Positions 1 to 11,712 of a stretch of DNA of 40,539 nt are shown here, in pieces (the first letter of the stretch is position 1; every line of letters begins with the position of its first letter). Below the pieces are notes generated by a model. It saw nothing but the letters and a program-made list of their open reading frames with translations, made no database searches and was not told the DNA's origin. The stretch comes from Hypsibius dujardini (lineage: Eukaryota > Tardigrada > Eutardigrada > Parachela > Hypsibiidae). A program made the translations under genes and the position numbers. The stretch is from positions 1 through 40,539 of the forward strand of contig LRSR01004644.1 of the NCBI GenBank assembly GCA_001579985.1. The letters run 5' to 3'.

Positions 1-653
1 CCTGACAAAAACCTGAGAGTACAAAGTCGAGGTGAAAATGCAAGGGGATTCGCTCTCACCGGGAGGTATTGTAACTCAGCGAAGTTCTACAAATGGTGAT
101 ACCGAGCTATTGCAAAAAATTTGGGAGTTTCCCGATTTGCGTTGACGCTCCTGAGGGGTAGGCAATGCATGCTGCATATACTATAATGACAAACAGGGAT
201 AATTTATTTATGTTTAGATATTCATCTCCAAGAATAGTCTGCTGAAATGGTTTTGAAATACGTTTTCTGTGGTCTATCATTTCAGTTTCATTTCATGTCC
301 ATATGATTGCCATAGCAACTGCCTGTAATTAATTTTACCCAACCATCCTTTAATGCCCGATTGGACGAAATCTGAGTCAATGGCAACGCCCATCAATGGG
401 TTCAAATTACGCGTGCAAAAATGTGGGTGAGCATTTATTGAGTATTTGTTATTTGAAGTCGATGTTTTCCCTTGATCTTATTTCCAGGGAAATTATTCAT
501 GCATGCGTTCCGACTCTTCTTAGCCATAACTTCCCTTGGTTCAGACTATTAAATATAATCGCCGATACGATAAGTAAATAATCAAACATTAATTAATTTG
601 CTGGATTATTGCTTCTTAATCTGCACACGGACAGTGATCAAGTTTAATGCAAG
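1..653. other. Upstream region of the first gene; possible 5' exon at 38-140
   Basis: No long reading frame is visible. One stretch deserves mention: an ATG at 38 in good context (aaaATG) opens 34 codons ending in a stop at 141-143. If spliced at 140 (donor GTTGAC, poor) to an acceptor at 711, where AG is the first after a T-rich tract, it joins in frame to the coding block that starts at 712. A donor at GTGATA inside the exon would have the same phase. This is an alternative to starting the gene at the ATG at 654. The remainder looks like ordinary AT-rich non-coding DNA. Confidence 0.25.
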
Positions 654-2964
654 ATGGTCGAACATGGTGTGGGCTTATTTTTTGGAATGTGGCTGCAAAT
701 TACACGGCAAGGGAAGTTGGTGAAGTCTCTGCAGAGCCAACACACGGCGGTGAAGAACCAAATTACGGCATTCACACGAGTTATCAAAGATTGCGAAAAT
801 CGCAAAGTCGATGCGATCGATTCATTGCATACGCAACAGGGCACGAACAACCGCCACGTCTGCAGCGCAAGCACCAGTAATAAGGCCGGACGATCTCATG
901 CCAGTATTTCTTCGATAAATCGGGAAGGAGATTCCATTCAGAGCAGCTCAACGTTTTCATTCAAAACCCCTCAAAAAACGGACCCATTTGAACGTAAGAA
1001 AAGGCAGCTCACAAATATGACTTCACCTTCTTAAATGCCTTACTAGTGGTCAACAACTACGCTGCTGGCAGCTAACAATATTTTAAACTATTGTTTAAAC
1101 TATTGTAGTATTCTTTAAATTATTTTGTTCAAATATTTTGTTCAAACCAATATTTTGCTAATGTAACCCAATTATGTAAAAAAATCCGGAATCTTTCGTC
1201 GTAACTTGTATTGTAATATCGTTTCCAAAGGCTTTCGAGAACGTGTGGAAGAACGTAAACGCATTCACGCGGCCTTGATTCGGCAAAAGAGGGAACGCCA
1301 AGAAGCCGCTGCCGAAATCCGGCGACAAGCAGACGCGGAAGAGCAACGCATAAAGGACGAACAACGAAAAAAAGCCGGACAGGAGCGACGAGAGAGAGCC
1401 AAAGCTGAAAAATTTCGTCGGGAGCAGGAGAAGCAGTTTCATGAAGAGCAGATTGTTAAACGAAGTCTTGCGTCTGACTTTCGAATCAAACATTTAAAAC
1501 AGAAAGCATGGGAGGCATGGTCGGATTTCATTCTTCAAAGGCGTGCCAGAATGGCCTCTGCAATAGCCCATCATGGCGTAACGGTCAGACGAGAGATTTT
1601 CAGACTATGGCTCATCCTGACAAGGCACACCCTGCGAGATGTCGAGGAACGAGTAAAAAACATTTACAACAGGCTTCTGACAAGCATGTGTTTCGCTCAT
1701 CTGCGGGTCCAGGTTAGTTAGTTTCGGGTTTCAAGAAAACATTGACCAAAAACTATTATAATACGAGGAGCTTAACCAGAAGCTCGTTAGGGTCCTAACA
1801 GGTCGGAACCAGAACCCGTCTCGGTAGGGCCAGGTGGTGGGCAAAGGGGTAGAATGTGGGGTCTGTTTTCAAACCCCTTCTGGTGTTTCAAAATATTTCG
1901 AAACTCCAGATTTTCCATCGAATTTGGACTAACCTTAAATGTTCTTAACCTTTCATTTACAACTACTAATAGAGTACGAATTTTTGACCCCCACAAATCA
2001 CAAACTTGATATAGAACTGAAGTGTTTAAAAATATTTTGTAATTACCAAAGGACATTTGGAAATCAGATCTCCCCACCCCCACAAATTTCAGGATGATCA
2101 AGAGCAAAAGATTGAATGTTGAAAAAATGCACCTTGCCGCTATGCCCACCCCCTCGTCTTACCAGGAGGGGTCCTGGTTCGACTTGTAAGAACCCTAAAC
2201 GAGCCTCTGCTTCTTCTTGCCTCCTGATATCCAAAAAAGCTTAAATGATGCTAATCTGCTAAATTGTAATTTTAAAAGTGCAGTTTCAAAGTAGGGTTCC
2301 ATCATGACAATATTTCTGGTAACTGGAATTATAGGCCATAAAAGCACAGATGTTTGTTGCATTCATAGTCATACAGCCAATATGCGCCACTGAATGAAAA
2401 AACAGATTGCCTGTAATTTTTCAATTTTTTAGCTCAGCCTTTGGGAAAGTGAGAAACGCAAAACGGTCAGCCAGTTATTTCGGCAATTCACGCTCCGGCT
2501 TTTTGTATCGGCTTGGCGAGACGCGGTTGTTGAAGCCGAGATAAGCCGCTATAGCCGCGAAGCTGAATGCAGAAAAGTCGTTCAACGGTACGGAAGCCAT
2601 AAGGACACGGTATTAATATCTAATTTAGAAGACTAATTTTACTGTTCCTTTCAGCTTTATTCTCAGGGTGGCTCTCGTTTCATGGAGCAGTCTGCCATCC
2701 TGCATGCAGCATCAACGACTCAGAAACCGTCATATTTTACGCTTACAAGCAATTGTCCTTAAAGTGCTCCCCGATTTCGTATTTCCAATCAATTTTGCTA
2801 ATGCCCTCGAATTGGAGAACAACACTGACGAGGCTCACCAGTTTAACGGTAAGCCTTTTTGTCGGCCTGTTACTGAGCGACCGGATAAACGACACGAAAT
2901 CAAATCTACCACTGTTGAACTGGAGTCCCAAATATATTTGTGCAGTCGATCAATAAAAAGTTGA
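654..2964 (+). CDS. Coiled-coil protein with Sfi1/CCDC191-like Trp repeats
   Basis: Four exons join in frame: 654-993, 1231-1712, 2433-2587 and 2655-2964, giving 428 residues if the ATG at 654 is the start. Donors are GTAAGA, GTTAGT and GTACGG, and phases match at each junction. After a Ser/Thr-rich start comes a highly charged helix of about 90 residues rich in Glu, Arg, Lys and Gln, clearly coiled-coil. Repeats with spaced aromatic/Trp residues follow (AWEAWSDF, IFRLWLIL, FVSAWRDA, LVSWSSL). This resembles Sfi1-type centrin-binding repeats and the CCDC191 family, so a centriole or basal-body role is inferred, not shown. The 5' end is uncertain (see 38-140). A GTAAGC at 2849 could serve as a further donor. 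If it is not used, the stop lies at 2962-2964, right beside the AK8 start. The second intron carries a MITE. Confidence 0.6.
1778..2208. mobile_element. Foldback MITE, family 'AGAGGCTCGTT', copy 1
   Basis: This 431-bp element lies in intron 2 of the coiled-coil gene. The left end reads agaagctcgttagggtcc and the right end is its inverse (ggttcgacttgtaagaaccctaaacgagcctct). The arms stay complementary for more than 100 bp, including the 'gggcaaaggggtagaatg' block. The copy at 33047-33537 has the same ends and internal blocks. No transposase frame is present, so it is non-autonomous. I found no convincing target-site duplication. Confidence 0.75.
2952..2957 (+). promoter_or_regulatory. Poly(A) signal AATAAA overlapping the end of the coding region
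   Basis: AATAAA occurs five bases before the stop codon of the coiled-coil gene and about 24 bases before the AK8 ATG. If it is used, the upstream mRNA would have almost no 3' UTR and cleavage would fall near the AK8 start codon. Confidence 0.45.
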
Positions 2965-2980
2965 AAACTGAATCCTTATC

Positions 2981-5900
2981 ATGCCTGGAAGCAAAGAGAA
3001 CGAAAAATCTTTTCCCCAGACAACCGCTGTTTATGCTGACGAAAAGGATGTCTTCGGAACATTAATGGTAGGCTAGCTAACTGTCTGTCTGCCTGCCTGC
3101 CTGCCTGCCTAATATTTTTTATAGGGAGCAATGCAGGAACTGGTTGCGACCCGGCCGATCGATCCCATCCCAGCCTTGGTGAGATACTTCCTGCGGCAAT
3201 CCCCCTCAATCGTGCGTGTCACCGTGACTGGTCCACCCTTCAGCGGACGGCACGTGTTGGCTCGAAAAATTGCCGACACGTATGATCTCCCATTTATTGA
3301 CCCAGATGCGTTAATGGCCTCCTCGGAGCCGCAAATTCGAGCGCTGGTAAAGCAGTATCGGAAGAAGAGAAGGGCCTTACCGCCTGGTTTGGCCTTTACT
3401 TTGTTGCGGCAGAAGATCTTTAGTGACGAGTGTGTGGAGAAAGGCTGGGTGCTGTGCGGCTTTCCGGAGACGCGGGCGCAAGATGATCTGCTCAGGCGAC
3501 GTTTGATCTGCGCTCAGAAGACCAGTACGTACTAGTTAATACAAGTCAAATTATTTACTGCATTAAGAGTTAGTTAGGGGAGTTAGCGAGGAATTATACT
3601 TAAATTGAGCTACAATGTGGTGCCATAAACGAATCCTGAATAATCAGCTTATTACAGTATAGTAAAGGGATCCAAAGTTGGGTTACTTTACTTCTGCATG
3701 TATTTCTTTATTTTTTTATTTCTGAATTCATCAAATTCACGCTTCACTGCTGACATCAGAATTTAAGTATTTAACACCTGCTAAAATTGAGAGTGTAATG
3801 ACGATCATGGAAGAAAATGTGAAATATGAAAAACGTCAGAGGTGTCGAGGCCGGAATGGATTTTAGCAAATTCAATGGTGCCAATTTACTTACCAATACT
3901 TGCCAATACTTTGAGCTTATGAGATCCACATCTACGACTTTCAGTGATGATCCGGGAATGTGAATTCAATACCCAGTGTGTTTAGAAAGTTTGGCACTAT
4001 GTTTTTCTCCTTAATTTAGTACAATGTGTGGTTCATTCATCGTAACTGCGATGATTTGTTATCCAATGATTTGTTGGCAGAAACAAACAACCAGAGATTT
4101 TCGACACTGTCCTTCTCAAAATTCAATTTGAAATCGATTTGCTTCAACAGAATCGTTTTTGGATGTCAGAGGCGGAGCTGCAGCTCATTTTCGAGCCCGA
4201 CTGTAAACTTACGGGTGATATTCCAGAAATGACTCAAAGCTCCGCCCCCTAACATCCAAAAAAGATTCTACTAGCGCCAACAATAAGAAAATAGATTTTG
4301 AGAGGGATAATATCAAAATTCGTTAAATTAAATTATTCTGCAAAAGTGAAGTTTTTAAAGTCGAAATCAAGGAAAATAGAATCTTCCAGTGTTTTTTCAA
4401 CCTTGACATTCTGCCGAAATGTTTGTCATACTCTGGCTGATAAATGTATTTTAAAAATCACCATAATTCTAGTTTTAATAAAAAAATATAAAGCGGAGAC
4501 ATTCTAGGTTCCTCTCTAAAAACCTTCCCAAGTCAAACTTGTAACGTGCATAACTACAGGGTGATTCACTACCACGTGGACACGCGCGATCGGTTGTCAG
4601 AGGAACTGTGCGCAACTGATCATGTCCTTGTGGTTAGCTTAAACGAAGGTGATTCAATTTAGGAAAATTTAGCGTTCAAACGATTAAGAAAAAGCAGTCA
4701 GCCACTCCATGCAGCTCTACCCAGAAAAGGTGACCATTTTATTTTCCTCGGACGACAAAAGTATTCTTCTTGGTCACTGTGATTGCTCTTCCTATGCACT
4801 TTTTCGTACTTTCCTGAACGTTTGTCAATGGCCTATCAGAAAAGTATCACTTCAGAGCCTAAATTGACCGATTGACCGATTGCCTGTCGAGAACTTGTCC
4901 ATCCGATATTAGGGGAGGTTTTTCACATGCTGTATCTTAGTATTGTTCAACTCTAGGTTCTCAACTCAGGCAACAAATAGGCTTATTTTATAGATATTTG
5001 CACTGAAAAACTAGAAACGGGAACGAACGAACATGAACCAACATGTTTTTGATCTGAAAGTTTTCAAAATACGTCAAGAACGAACTTTTGGCGCCATTTT
5101 TTTCATAAAAATATTTTTCATAAATCGGTCTCCGAACCAATTTGCCTTTCAGAAGGTTCCTTGTGAAGCCTATCTGTTCTGCTATGGATTGCTATAAGCC
5201 GATTTTCGAAGTAGGGTGGCTCACTTTCGTATCATTAAATTCAGTCATGGGCGCAAAATGGCAAAAACTATCAGCCAACTTCGTCCAATTTTTGTAGTCA
5301 GTGCCGCTGCCATACAGAATAAAAATGGAAACATCCCAGTCAGGTATTTAAACGCAAAACAGTTAGGCTTCATATAATCTGAAAAAATTTGACCAAAATA
5401 ATGAAACCATATTTTTAGTGATTTTATTAAAGTGTCCATGTGGTAGTGAATCACCCTGTATACGTTAAGCAGCGCCCTCCTTGTCTAAAAAAAGTAAAAT
5501 CTCTGCATAAGATATTGATTAGTTCCAAAATTGAGTATTACCAATTACTGCATAAAAAAAACGAGTTCAAATTGCGTAGCCAAATCTATAAATTCGTCAC
5601 CGTTTTTGGAGACGGACGAATTTTCATAGACTATAATCATCCAAAATGTCTTCACACTATGCTGTCGTTCTATAGGCGGCTAATGTGCTGGATTATTTAT
5701 TTGCACAGTCATCTTGAACGTCAGTCCGGACACAGCGGCAAAACGGTGTGGAGACTCTCGTGTCGATCCCCGGACCAAACTGGTTTACAACGTCAACGAA
5801 AATCTCCCAACCGACTCGGAGATTCTTGCTCGTTTAATTGCCCCACCGTGTGAGGCATCTGAAGGCGCTGCCGAGGTCGCTCGAAACTTTGCATACGAAT

Positions 5901-8900
5901 CAATGGTTCTGCAGAAAAGTCTCGAGAACCTCAGCTGCGAGGATCCCTGCTGCATCGCGTTGGACGGAGATCGCCCATTCGAATCCATACTCTCTGAAGG
6001 TCAGCTTTGATGACGAAACAACTTTTCCTGTTGAAACTGCGTGTGCAACGAGATTTTCAAACATCAGCCCTTTTAGCAACAATATTTTGTCGTTTAAAAT
6101 TAATTAAATTTATTTTTAAGTTTATTTTTAAGTGCCTCCAAAAATTTAAACAAATTACAAAGTTAAATGAAGTGCTAAGTGAAACAAAATGGCGAGCTGG
6201 TTTTTATCCCATAAGCGAGGGTCATTACTATTGATGCCGTAAAGGACCGGATAAACCAAATCCTGTCAATTTTTGTATTAGAGTAGCGTAAAATTGCTTC
6301 TGAATATTACTATATGATGATTTGTCGTAACTTTCTATTTTGTATCTCTAAAATTGGAGGATCATTACTTTTGGAGTGAACTGGTATTTTGTGTTTTCAA
6401 AGCTGAACAGGAAGTGGAGAACATAGGAGGGTGAGCTTCGCGTCATGCCACGGCAGTTTAATATGCACAACGTGTCGGAAGCTTGACTGATCATTGACGT
6501 CATTTTTGGGGGGGGGGTTCTCATTGTCAGAATGTCGATCTAACCTGACGAGACACTTCCGTTCATGACAGCCATCTGACCACGACATCTGTCCCTTATG
6601 ACTGACTAGCTAGGGGATGGCAAATTGTGCCAGCACAAAACGATATTGCTGTAGACAGCATTTATAAAAACAGTATTTAACACCGCAGAGACCAGTGTTG
6701 AGGGGTGCGCAATATGCAACGCACAATGCACACAGCCTTATAATATTGTAGTTTTGAAACCAGTTCTTGGCCATGACTTCTTTGGTTTATCATCACATAT
6801 TTAGTGTTATTTATCCGATATTGCTATGATTATTATCTTTTTTGATATTTACCATTTACAGCTTGCCGTAGAGGATGACATAAGATACCCGATTCTGATA
6901 TGAGAATCTGAAAAAGCCCATATCTTGGGATTGTGAAAATATTGTCCCAAGAGTGTGGTAACAATATTGAGATTGGAGTGACAATTGGAGCTTCAGAATA
7001 TAATCATAAAATTGTTTTTAAATTGTTGAGCTGATATTAGCATATGGCATTGGTTATTAGGGCATGGCTGACACTCCGACATAGAATATGCACGTAGAAT
7101 TATTTTAACGTTCTTTTTCATTGAAAAGTCGCAGTTGCCATATCCAGATCCATAAGGTTTAATCCATGATTTCACATCACAAAAGAGCAATTACGAAAAT
7201 TTTTCGTTTTTCAGCCCTCCGTTTCGTTGCAACACGACCAATTCAACACCGACCGTACATGCATCGCGTGCTGTTTCTGGGTCGACCGGGCACCGGCAAA
7301 AAAACTATGGCAGACATGCTAGCAAAACATTTGCGACTTTGTCACGGTTCGTTTATTTGCGGTTATGCTATTGTGGCAACAGTAATACGTCGACATGTTA
7401 ATCGTTACAGTTTCTTCGGGAAGTCTTGTCATGCAGGCCGCGACAGACCCTGAAAATGGCAATTTCAGAAGATTGAACATGTTTCTTACCCGCCAACAAG
7501 CAAGTAAGTTTTCATCCAGTCTTCTATTTTAACAGGTATTAACGGCTGCTACTATTTCTGCCACTTCGTCTCACATTTACGTTTTACTAAAACAATGGCT
7601 CACCTGTGCAGTCACAGAAAGCGGTTCTGATGGAATTTCGAAGTTCGGACAGCATTGATCGAATCCATAGTCCAAAGTACAGAGTCAATTTTACAAACGC
7701 ACTTAACTATTAGATTCTCTGGTTGTATGTTTCTACCTCAAATTTCGTCTACCACGGATTGGCAATAGCAGAGTGTTTTACAAGTCGATGGGCGGAGCTA
7801 CGAATATTACATGGTTGGAGCCAAGTCCCAGCTGGTCCTCAGTGTGACTAGACCCTTTTACTTTGTAAAAGAATGGCTGTTAGCAATCGATCTTAAATTA
7901 AATTTAAGACACGATAGCACCAGTAAAAGGAACTTTACATGATTTCTCAGGAGTGGTTATTACGGACAGTGAATTGAAAGACACGGGTTTTACACCCACC
8001 TATGCTTTTTTAGAACCACGCGGGTAAAATAGTTTGAAGAGGACTATGCTCACAACCCGGGGAACCGTTTTAATCATCAGTTTATGCGGATAGCCTTTTT
8101 TGCCCAAATTCAAGAGAACACTATGACTATACGAAACTATACCTTCGATAGGTCGTTGCTGGCTATGTCGTTAAAAGAATCGTGCGAATCGGACATTTCG
8201 CATGTGTTACAAATTTAGATTTACCGATTTCGGCAATATTCTCTGAAGTGGCAAGTACCTTCTGAAAAAAAATCTCAAAGTCAATTTAAAAACTACGATT
8301 TTTCAAGCCACGTCAAAAAGTATTGTCGAAACCGATAAATCTAAATCTGTAGTATATGCAAAATGTTTGATTCGCACAATTCTTTTGACCTCGTGGCAAA
8401 CAATCTATCGAGTGTGTAGTTTTGTATAGTTATGTGATATTATAGTTTTGGTTTGCTACAAAATAGTTACCGATCATTCTTAGGCAAGTTTTCAGTTTTT
8501 ACTGGTAAAAAAGGTTTTGTTCATAGTAAATTGTTTCTTCAACTTTGAAAAAAAAAGAAAAACAAAGGCTGTTGAAAGGTTGTGTGTATAGACTTTGGTA
8601 GTTAAAAAAATTTGCCTGAATTGTGAGTATAGCCCTATCCAAATAAAGTTACTTTTTCAGTCCAAATATGGCCCTAATATAAAACAATAGACTGTAATCA
8701 GTCTGAATTTGGCGTTGAAATCATTATAGTCGATACATTTCTTATTTTTATTTCGCTTGCAGTTCCGGATGATATGGTTGCCTCCATAGTCCTTGACCAA
8801 CTAAAGGGTTCCGAACTTCAGGGCTACATCCTTCGCGGGTTTCCTCGATCACGAGTGCAAGCTCATCTTTTGGCGCAGTTTGGATTACAGCCGTCAAAAG

Positions 8901-9316
8901 TATTTTTTTTCAATCTGGCCGAGGATGCGGCCACGGCGAGGCTGATATCACGTGGCAAGGAGCTCCATCAGAAGGCCCAAACCTTAGAAGACCTTTACGT
9001 GCCCCATGAACGCCCCGATGGCACTCGTTTCTTCAAGGGAATCGTTCCGGGTTTTTGCGATGAAGACATTCAACGAGCGGTTATACAAGATCAAAATTTG
9101 TTGTTTTCGCATAACGAACCGCAGCTGCGAGACTTATATAAGCATGAGCTGTATGATATAGACGCAAGTTTGCCAGAGGCCGACGTTTTCGGTCAGATTA
9201 AGTACCATCTTTTGCACCCGAGGCCCATCAAGCCGGTGGATAAGCCTGGCCCAGCTAATGACAAGGCGTTTGATTCCCTTGCGTCTGAAACGTCAGCAGA
9301 AACTAGCTCTGCGTGA
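2981..9316 (+). CDS. AK8: Adenylate kinase 8 (axonemal, two kinase-like domains)
   Basis: Six exons join in frame: 2981-3067, 3125-3524, 5709-5999, 7215-7346, 7411-7503 and 8763-9316, giving 518 residues (vertebrate AK8 has about 480). The N-terminal block (Phe-x-x-Leu-Met ... DPIP) matches the AK8 family, as do the two tandem nucleoside-monophosphate-kinase units and the GWVLCGFPETR and GYILRGFPRSR motifs. The AK8 family interconverts AMP, ADP and ATP in cilia and flagella. The first P-loop (residues 65-72, GPPFSGRH) has lost the usual Lys and Gly. The second (282-290, GRPGTGKKT) is intact, so only the second domain should bind nucleotide normally. The intron 4 donor is an unusual GTTCGT, chosen because it restores family length. 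The C-terminal tail of about 35 residues is Ser/Ala/Pro-rich. Introns 2 and 5 hold transposons. Confidence 0.92.
3081..3110 (+). repeat. (CTGT)(TGCC)n microsatellite inside a 57-bp intron
   Basis: Tetranucleotide repeats ctgt/ctgc/tgcc fill half of AK8 intron 1 (3068-3124) and run into the T-rich tract before the acceptor, so the repeat forms part of the pyrimidine tract. Confidence 0.85.
4103..4535. mobile_element. Foldback MITE, 'GGGGGCGGAGCT' family, copy A
   Basis: This copy lies in AK8 intron 2. The hairpin tip reads ggatgtcagaggcggagct ... agctccgccccctaacatcc around an asymmetric loop of about 50 bases. The right arm is full length, ending near cttcccaagt. The left arm is cut short after about 60 bases. 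It shares arm and loop sequence with copies at 12593, 13637, 21455, 30604 and 36975. No coding capacity. Confidence 0.8.
4557..5458. mobile_element. Non-autonomous TA-targeting inverted-repeat element (Tc1/mariner-like)
   Basis: Terminal inverted repeats begin CAGGGTGATTCACTACCACG at 4557 and end with the inverse at 5458, and the first 25 bases pair with one mismatch. Both ends are flanked by TA (4555-4556 and 5459-5460), the target duplication typical of the Tc1/mariner superfamily. The 902-bp interior holds no recognisable transposase; the longest frame, 69 codons, begins inside the repeat. It lies 22 bp after copy A, in AK8 intron 2. Confidence 0.85.
8034..8640. mobile_element. Foldback MITE related to the 'CTATGCTCACAACC' element
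   Basis: This element is in AK8 intron 5. The left end carries gaggactatgctcacaaccc and the right end the inverse, ttgtgagtatagccctatcc. Inside, 8120-8240 and 8300-8450 form a second long inverted repeat (around tagatttaccgatttcggca). The ends resemble those of the nested element at 30791-31335. The boundaries are approximate and no clean target duplication was found. Confidence 0.55.
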
Positions 9317-10091
9317 CTTTAAATTCTCCAAACTAGGCCATATGTTCGAACGATGTGTCGTTTTATTTCGCAAGAAAACGTGAAGCATTAACCAATTGTT
9401 GCTTTGATAACAAAAGTGCAAATAACAAGTCTTTGTGGTAAAAACGTGGGCTGGTCTCAACTCTAGTTGCCTTCAGCCGAAAAATAATTAAAAAATAATT
9501 AAAAAATAATTCTAAAAGAATTGCATGTGGTATCGGTTCTAGAAACTTTTTTTTTGGAAAAAATTAGCCCATCTAACTCATCTCACTCTCAGTTCTGTTG
9601 TTTGAGAAAACTGGATTATTTTGTGTAGTGAAAATACCCAATCCCGATGATTTTAGAAACATTGCCAAAACATTTTAATCGGCAAAATATACAGAAACAG
9701 TTGTGGCGCAATGTTATTAAAAGTAATATTTAGATGTACAACTGTAAAACAAAAACGCTATCATACGATTAAAACACTTGGACTACAAGTACGTATATCA
9801 CTGGATGGGAAATTTCGAAATGGATAAGTGCAATGGTGCATGTGAAAATGACCCTAAAAAATGCCGCTTTCAGTGCCAAAACGCAGCCATGGTCAGCGTA
9901 CATGTATTTTGTACGGCCAAATTTATTTATTTATCCAAAATAGTATACTTTCTTAAAAAAAAACCCAAACGTGGAAAAACTCCTCAGTAAATTCCCATGC
10001 TAACCAAGTGGTTTTTGACACTCAGAATGTTCTAAACGACCACGGATTCTGCAGTTCTGAAGCCGGCTAGCAGTGTCCAGTGTTTATAATG

Positions 10092-11046
10092 TACCGGGTA
10101 GTAACTTACTTTTTGGAAAAACGCTTTTTCTGAAAATTAAAACCTCAAATGCTTTGCATCCTGCTGATACTTACTCCATTGGAAAGCCCTGTTTTTCCGA
10201 GAGTTTTATCCGCTCTAAGATTTTAAAAATTTGCAGCGACACATAATTTTATTTGAGATTTTAAAACCTACATCAATTGAAATAGTGTCCCTGATTTGAA
10301 AATTTACCAAAAAATTCCATGATTTTCAAATTTAAATTGTAAACTACAAGACTATAGGTACATGCTGATTGGTATTATAGAAAAAAAATCAAATCAATCG
10401 GCTGAACCATGACGATGCTGCACGCAGTGGGTACCAGACGTGCTCTTAGGGAGCTCTCTGAGGCATCAGTGACGTCTTCTGGGTCCACGCTGCCTACGCA
10501 TTTTTAGAAACACGCCATCATCGACTCCGAGCATTTTAAAGTTGCAATGTGATCCATGAGCCTGCATGGAGCTCAATTTTGGTCAGAATTTGCTGTAAGA
10601 TGTGATCTCGATGAAAAAAGAGACGTCCCAGGATATGGAGATTTCGAAGAATTTCGCCTATCTTGGGCGATTAAATTTTTCATCTTGAAAGAATTTTCAG
10701 AGGTCCCAAATGGTCAGTGATTATGAAGGCCCAAAGGAAATGACCCAAAATGGCCGTTTCAGATGTTGCATTTCTGATTTTTAAGAAAGACTAGAAAAGT
10801 TAGATGATTGGTTACTATGGAGAGCCAAATGGGCAAAATTTGTCGCCGGGACAAATCCAATTTGTCCCACTGATAGGGAAAATCAAAACTGCAGTTCCGT
10901 CCTGCGCGGTGGCGCATATCTAAGAAGGAGCTTTAAAAGCCCGTTAACTTAACTATATTTTAGCCTTTTTAGAATTTTTTTCAAGCTCATGGGAAGAAGG
11001 CTAGCGCTTTGAAAATATTTTCCAAAAAGTAAGTTCCTACTCGGTA
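10092..11046. mobile_element. 955-bp terminal-inverted-repeat element, non-autonomous
   Basis: The left end reads taccgggtagtaacttact and continues ttttggaaaa. The right end is the inverse (ttttccaaaaagtaagttcctactcggta). About 27 of the first 29 bases pair. Flanks can be read as a TA duplication, with repeats beginning CCGGGTAG/CCGAGTAG, or as a 4-bp AATG duplication. The sequence does not decide between them. No transposase frame is seen. Confidence 0.75.
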
Positions 11047-11712
11047 AATGCTTAAATGGGAATTTCGAATGTTTCAACGTTCCAAACTACGAAACAGGAA
11101 GCGGCAAGCGAGTTCTAAAAAGAAGGAGCCACGTAATTTTGACGTGCCAAACGTTGAAAGCTTTTTGTTTTAATCCTATTTACAAATTCCAGTAGCAAAT
11201 TCGCAATGAATATATTTCATCGTTTCTTCCATAAATATATTTTGAAATATCATATATATGCGATCAATAAGTACTAATCTAATCAACAGGTAACGAGCGC
11301 GAAGCGTTTTCATTTGGCGCGCCATTGAGAGTGACCTTCAGTTTACCCATTAATTTAGTAGTAATAATTCCCTTCCCGGTTGCATTGGGGCTGCGAGTCT
11401 TAACTAACGGCTAAATGAAAACGCATGTCTCGCGTTCCAATGCAGGTACAAGAGCTGCCCTCCCTGCTGATCTCTTCGCACGCCGGCTTATTAATCCGCT
11501 CGACTCATCGAGAACATACGGTATCGCTGCAAATTTAATCCATACATAAGCCCAGCAGGACCCAGGACCCCAGCACAGCCGGCTCGCGCACGATACTAGG
11601 TATTTCCGAGGATCAGCAGTGGCTACAAAGCCCCATCCTGACGACAGGCATGTATACCGTATACCTGCATCACTTTGTCAATAAATAAGGACCCCCTCAC
11701 CCACCGAGGCCT

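Noticed and set aside
5245-5454. 69-codon frame inside the TA-flanked element as a transposase
   Set aside because: It starts within the terminal repeat and shows no DDE/D motif or helix-turn-helix.
7780-7960. Possible seventh copy of the GGGGGCGGAGCT family (gatgggcggagctac)
   Set aside because: Only about 12 bases match and no arm or loop sequence follows.
9778-9990. 70-codon frame with a CxxxC...CxxxC pattern
   Set aside because: No ATG at the frame start, no signal peptide, no splice partner found and no family recognised; probably chance in AT-rich DNA.
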